A stretch of 5,227 nt of DNA, from the NCBI GenBank assembly GCA_035532755.1, contig DATKQI010000226.1, positions 1-5,227 on the forward strand, read 5' to 3'. This stretch comes from DATKQI01 sp035532755. Lineage in GTDB: Bacteria; Pseudomonadota; Alphaproteobacteria; Acetobacterales; Acetobacteraceae. Shown one piece after another: positions 4,929 to 5,227 of this stretch (within the stretch, counting starts at the first letter, position 1; every line of letters starts with the position of its first letter). The position numbers and the translations under genes are program-made. The notes below the pieces were generated by a model. The model was not told where the DNA came from and did no database searches. It worked only from the letters and a program-made list of their open reading frames with translations.

Positions 4929-5227
4929 ATGCGGCCCGTTCTCCTGCTATCCGCCCCTCTGCTGTCCGCCCTGTTGCTGGCGGCGCATCCGTGCCTCGCG
5001 GCGCCGCGGACCATCGTGCTCGATCCCGCCAACACGCGGGTCGGCTTTCGCGCCTATGTGCTTTCGGTGCTGCCGATCGACGGGCAGTTCCACCGGTTCG
5101 ACGGCCGGCTGACCTACGACCGCGCCGACCCCGCGCGTTGCGCGGTGACGGTGCGGCTGGAGAGCGCGAGCCTTGTTCTGCCCGACGCGGCCATCACGCG
5201 CGATGTGCTGGCGCCGCATTTCCTGAA
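4929..5227 (+). CDS. Secreted YceI-like protein, 5' part only
   Basis: The window contains the first 99 codons; the frame is open at the right edge and families of this kind are usually near 190-200 residues. The N-terminus (Met-Arg, then a long Leu/Ala-rich core to about residue 21, and CLAAP at 22-26) is a good Sec signal peptide with cleavage near residue 24 or 25. The mature start, with LDPANTRVGF, then GQFHRFDGRLTYD and a VTVRLESASL strand, matches the first strands of the YceI lipocalin-like barrel, a periplasmic fold that binds long isoprenoid-type molecules. The call is by pattern, and the missing C-terminal half prevents a firmer one. GGAG at 4914-4917 lies 11 bases from the ATG, rather far. 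It follows the hydrolase gene by 48 bp on the same strand, so read-through is possible. Confidence 0.7.
   Translation, partial: MRPVLLLSAPLLSALLLAAHPCLAAPRTIVLDPANTRVGFRAYVLSVLPIDGQFHRFDGRLTYDRADPARCAVTVRLESASLVLPDAAITRDVLAPHFL

Noticed and set aside
1..5227. Defence system, CRISPR array, transposon ends or tRNA
   Set aside because: I found no regular spaced repeats, transposase or nuclease motifs, terminal repeats or tRNA-like fold on either strand.

Overview
The window is high-GC bacterial DNA (about 70-75% in most genes) and holds six genes plus a non-coding left flank. Protein content, codon use and gene types suggest an alphaproteobacterium. Acetobacteraceae/Rhodospirillales is my best guess from family resemblance only. 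I see no phage, transposon, CRISPR, tRNA or rRNA signature.

Layout. Bases 1-310 carry no convincing gene. The first 150 bases are extremely rich in A+C on the + strand and contain seven C-tracts, which read as a potential G-quadruplex on the minus strand. A GC-rich inverted repeat lies just past the end of the first gene. Bases 311-1945 (minus strand) carry two envelope-sugar genes. They are gmhA (sedoheptulose-7-phosphate isomerase, first step of heptose synthesis) and, 54 nt downstream, a UDP-glucuronate 4-epimerase-like gene (UDP-galacturonate supply). Together they suggest part of an LPS-core or capsule locus that continues outside the window.

Bases 1984-3539 (minus strand) carry a two-gene ketone-body operon, adc (acetoacetate decarboxylase) then bdhA (D-3-hydroxybutyrate dehydrogenase). 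It is closed by a perfect 13-bp GC-rich hairpin directly in front of gmhA. Across a 186-bp spacer from adc, a patatin-like (DUF3734-type) lipid hydrolase is transcribed rightward (3726-4880). It is followed 48 bp later by the start of a secreted YceI-like protein that runs off the right edge.

How the genes may work together. BdhA interconverts D-3-hydroxybutyrate and acetoacetate, and Adc splits acetoacetate into acetone and CO2, so the pair encodes a route from 3-hydroxybutyrate (the PHB monomer) to acetone. The divergent patatin hydrolase could supply the substrate by acting on PHB or lipid, but that is inference. All active-site residues I could check in GmhA, BdhA and Adc are present. The most interesting signals are this ketone module, the G-tract region at the left edge, a sharp GC step inside the epimerase gene, and the strong hairpin touching the gmhA start.
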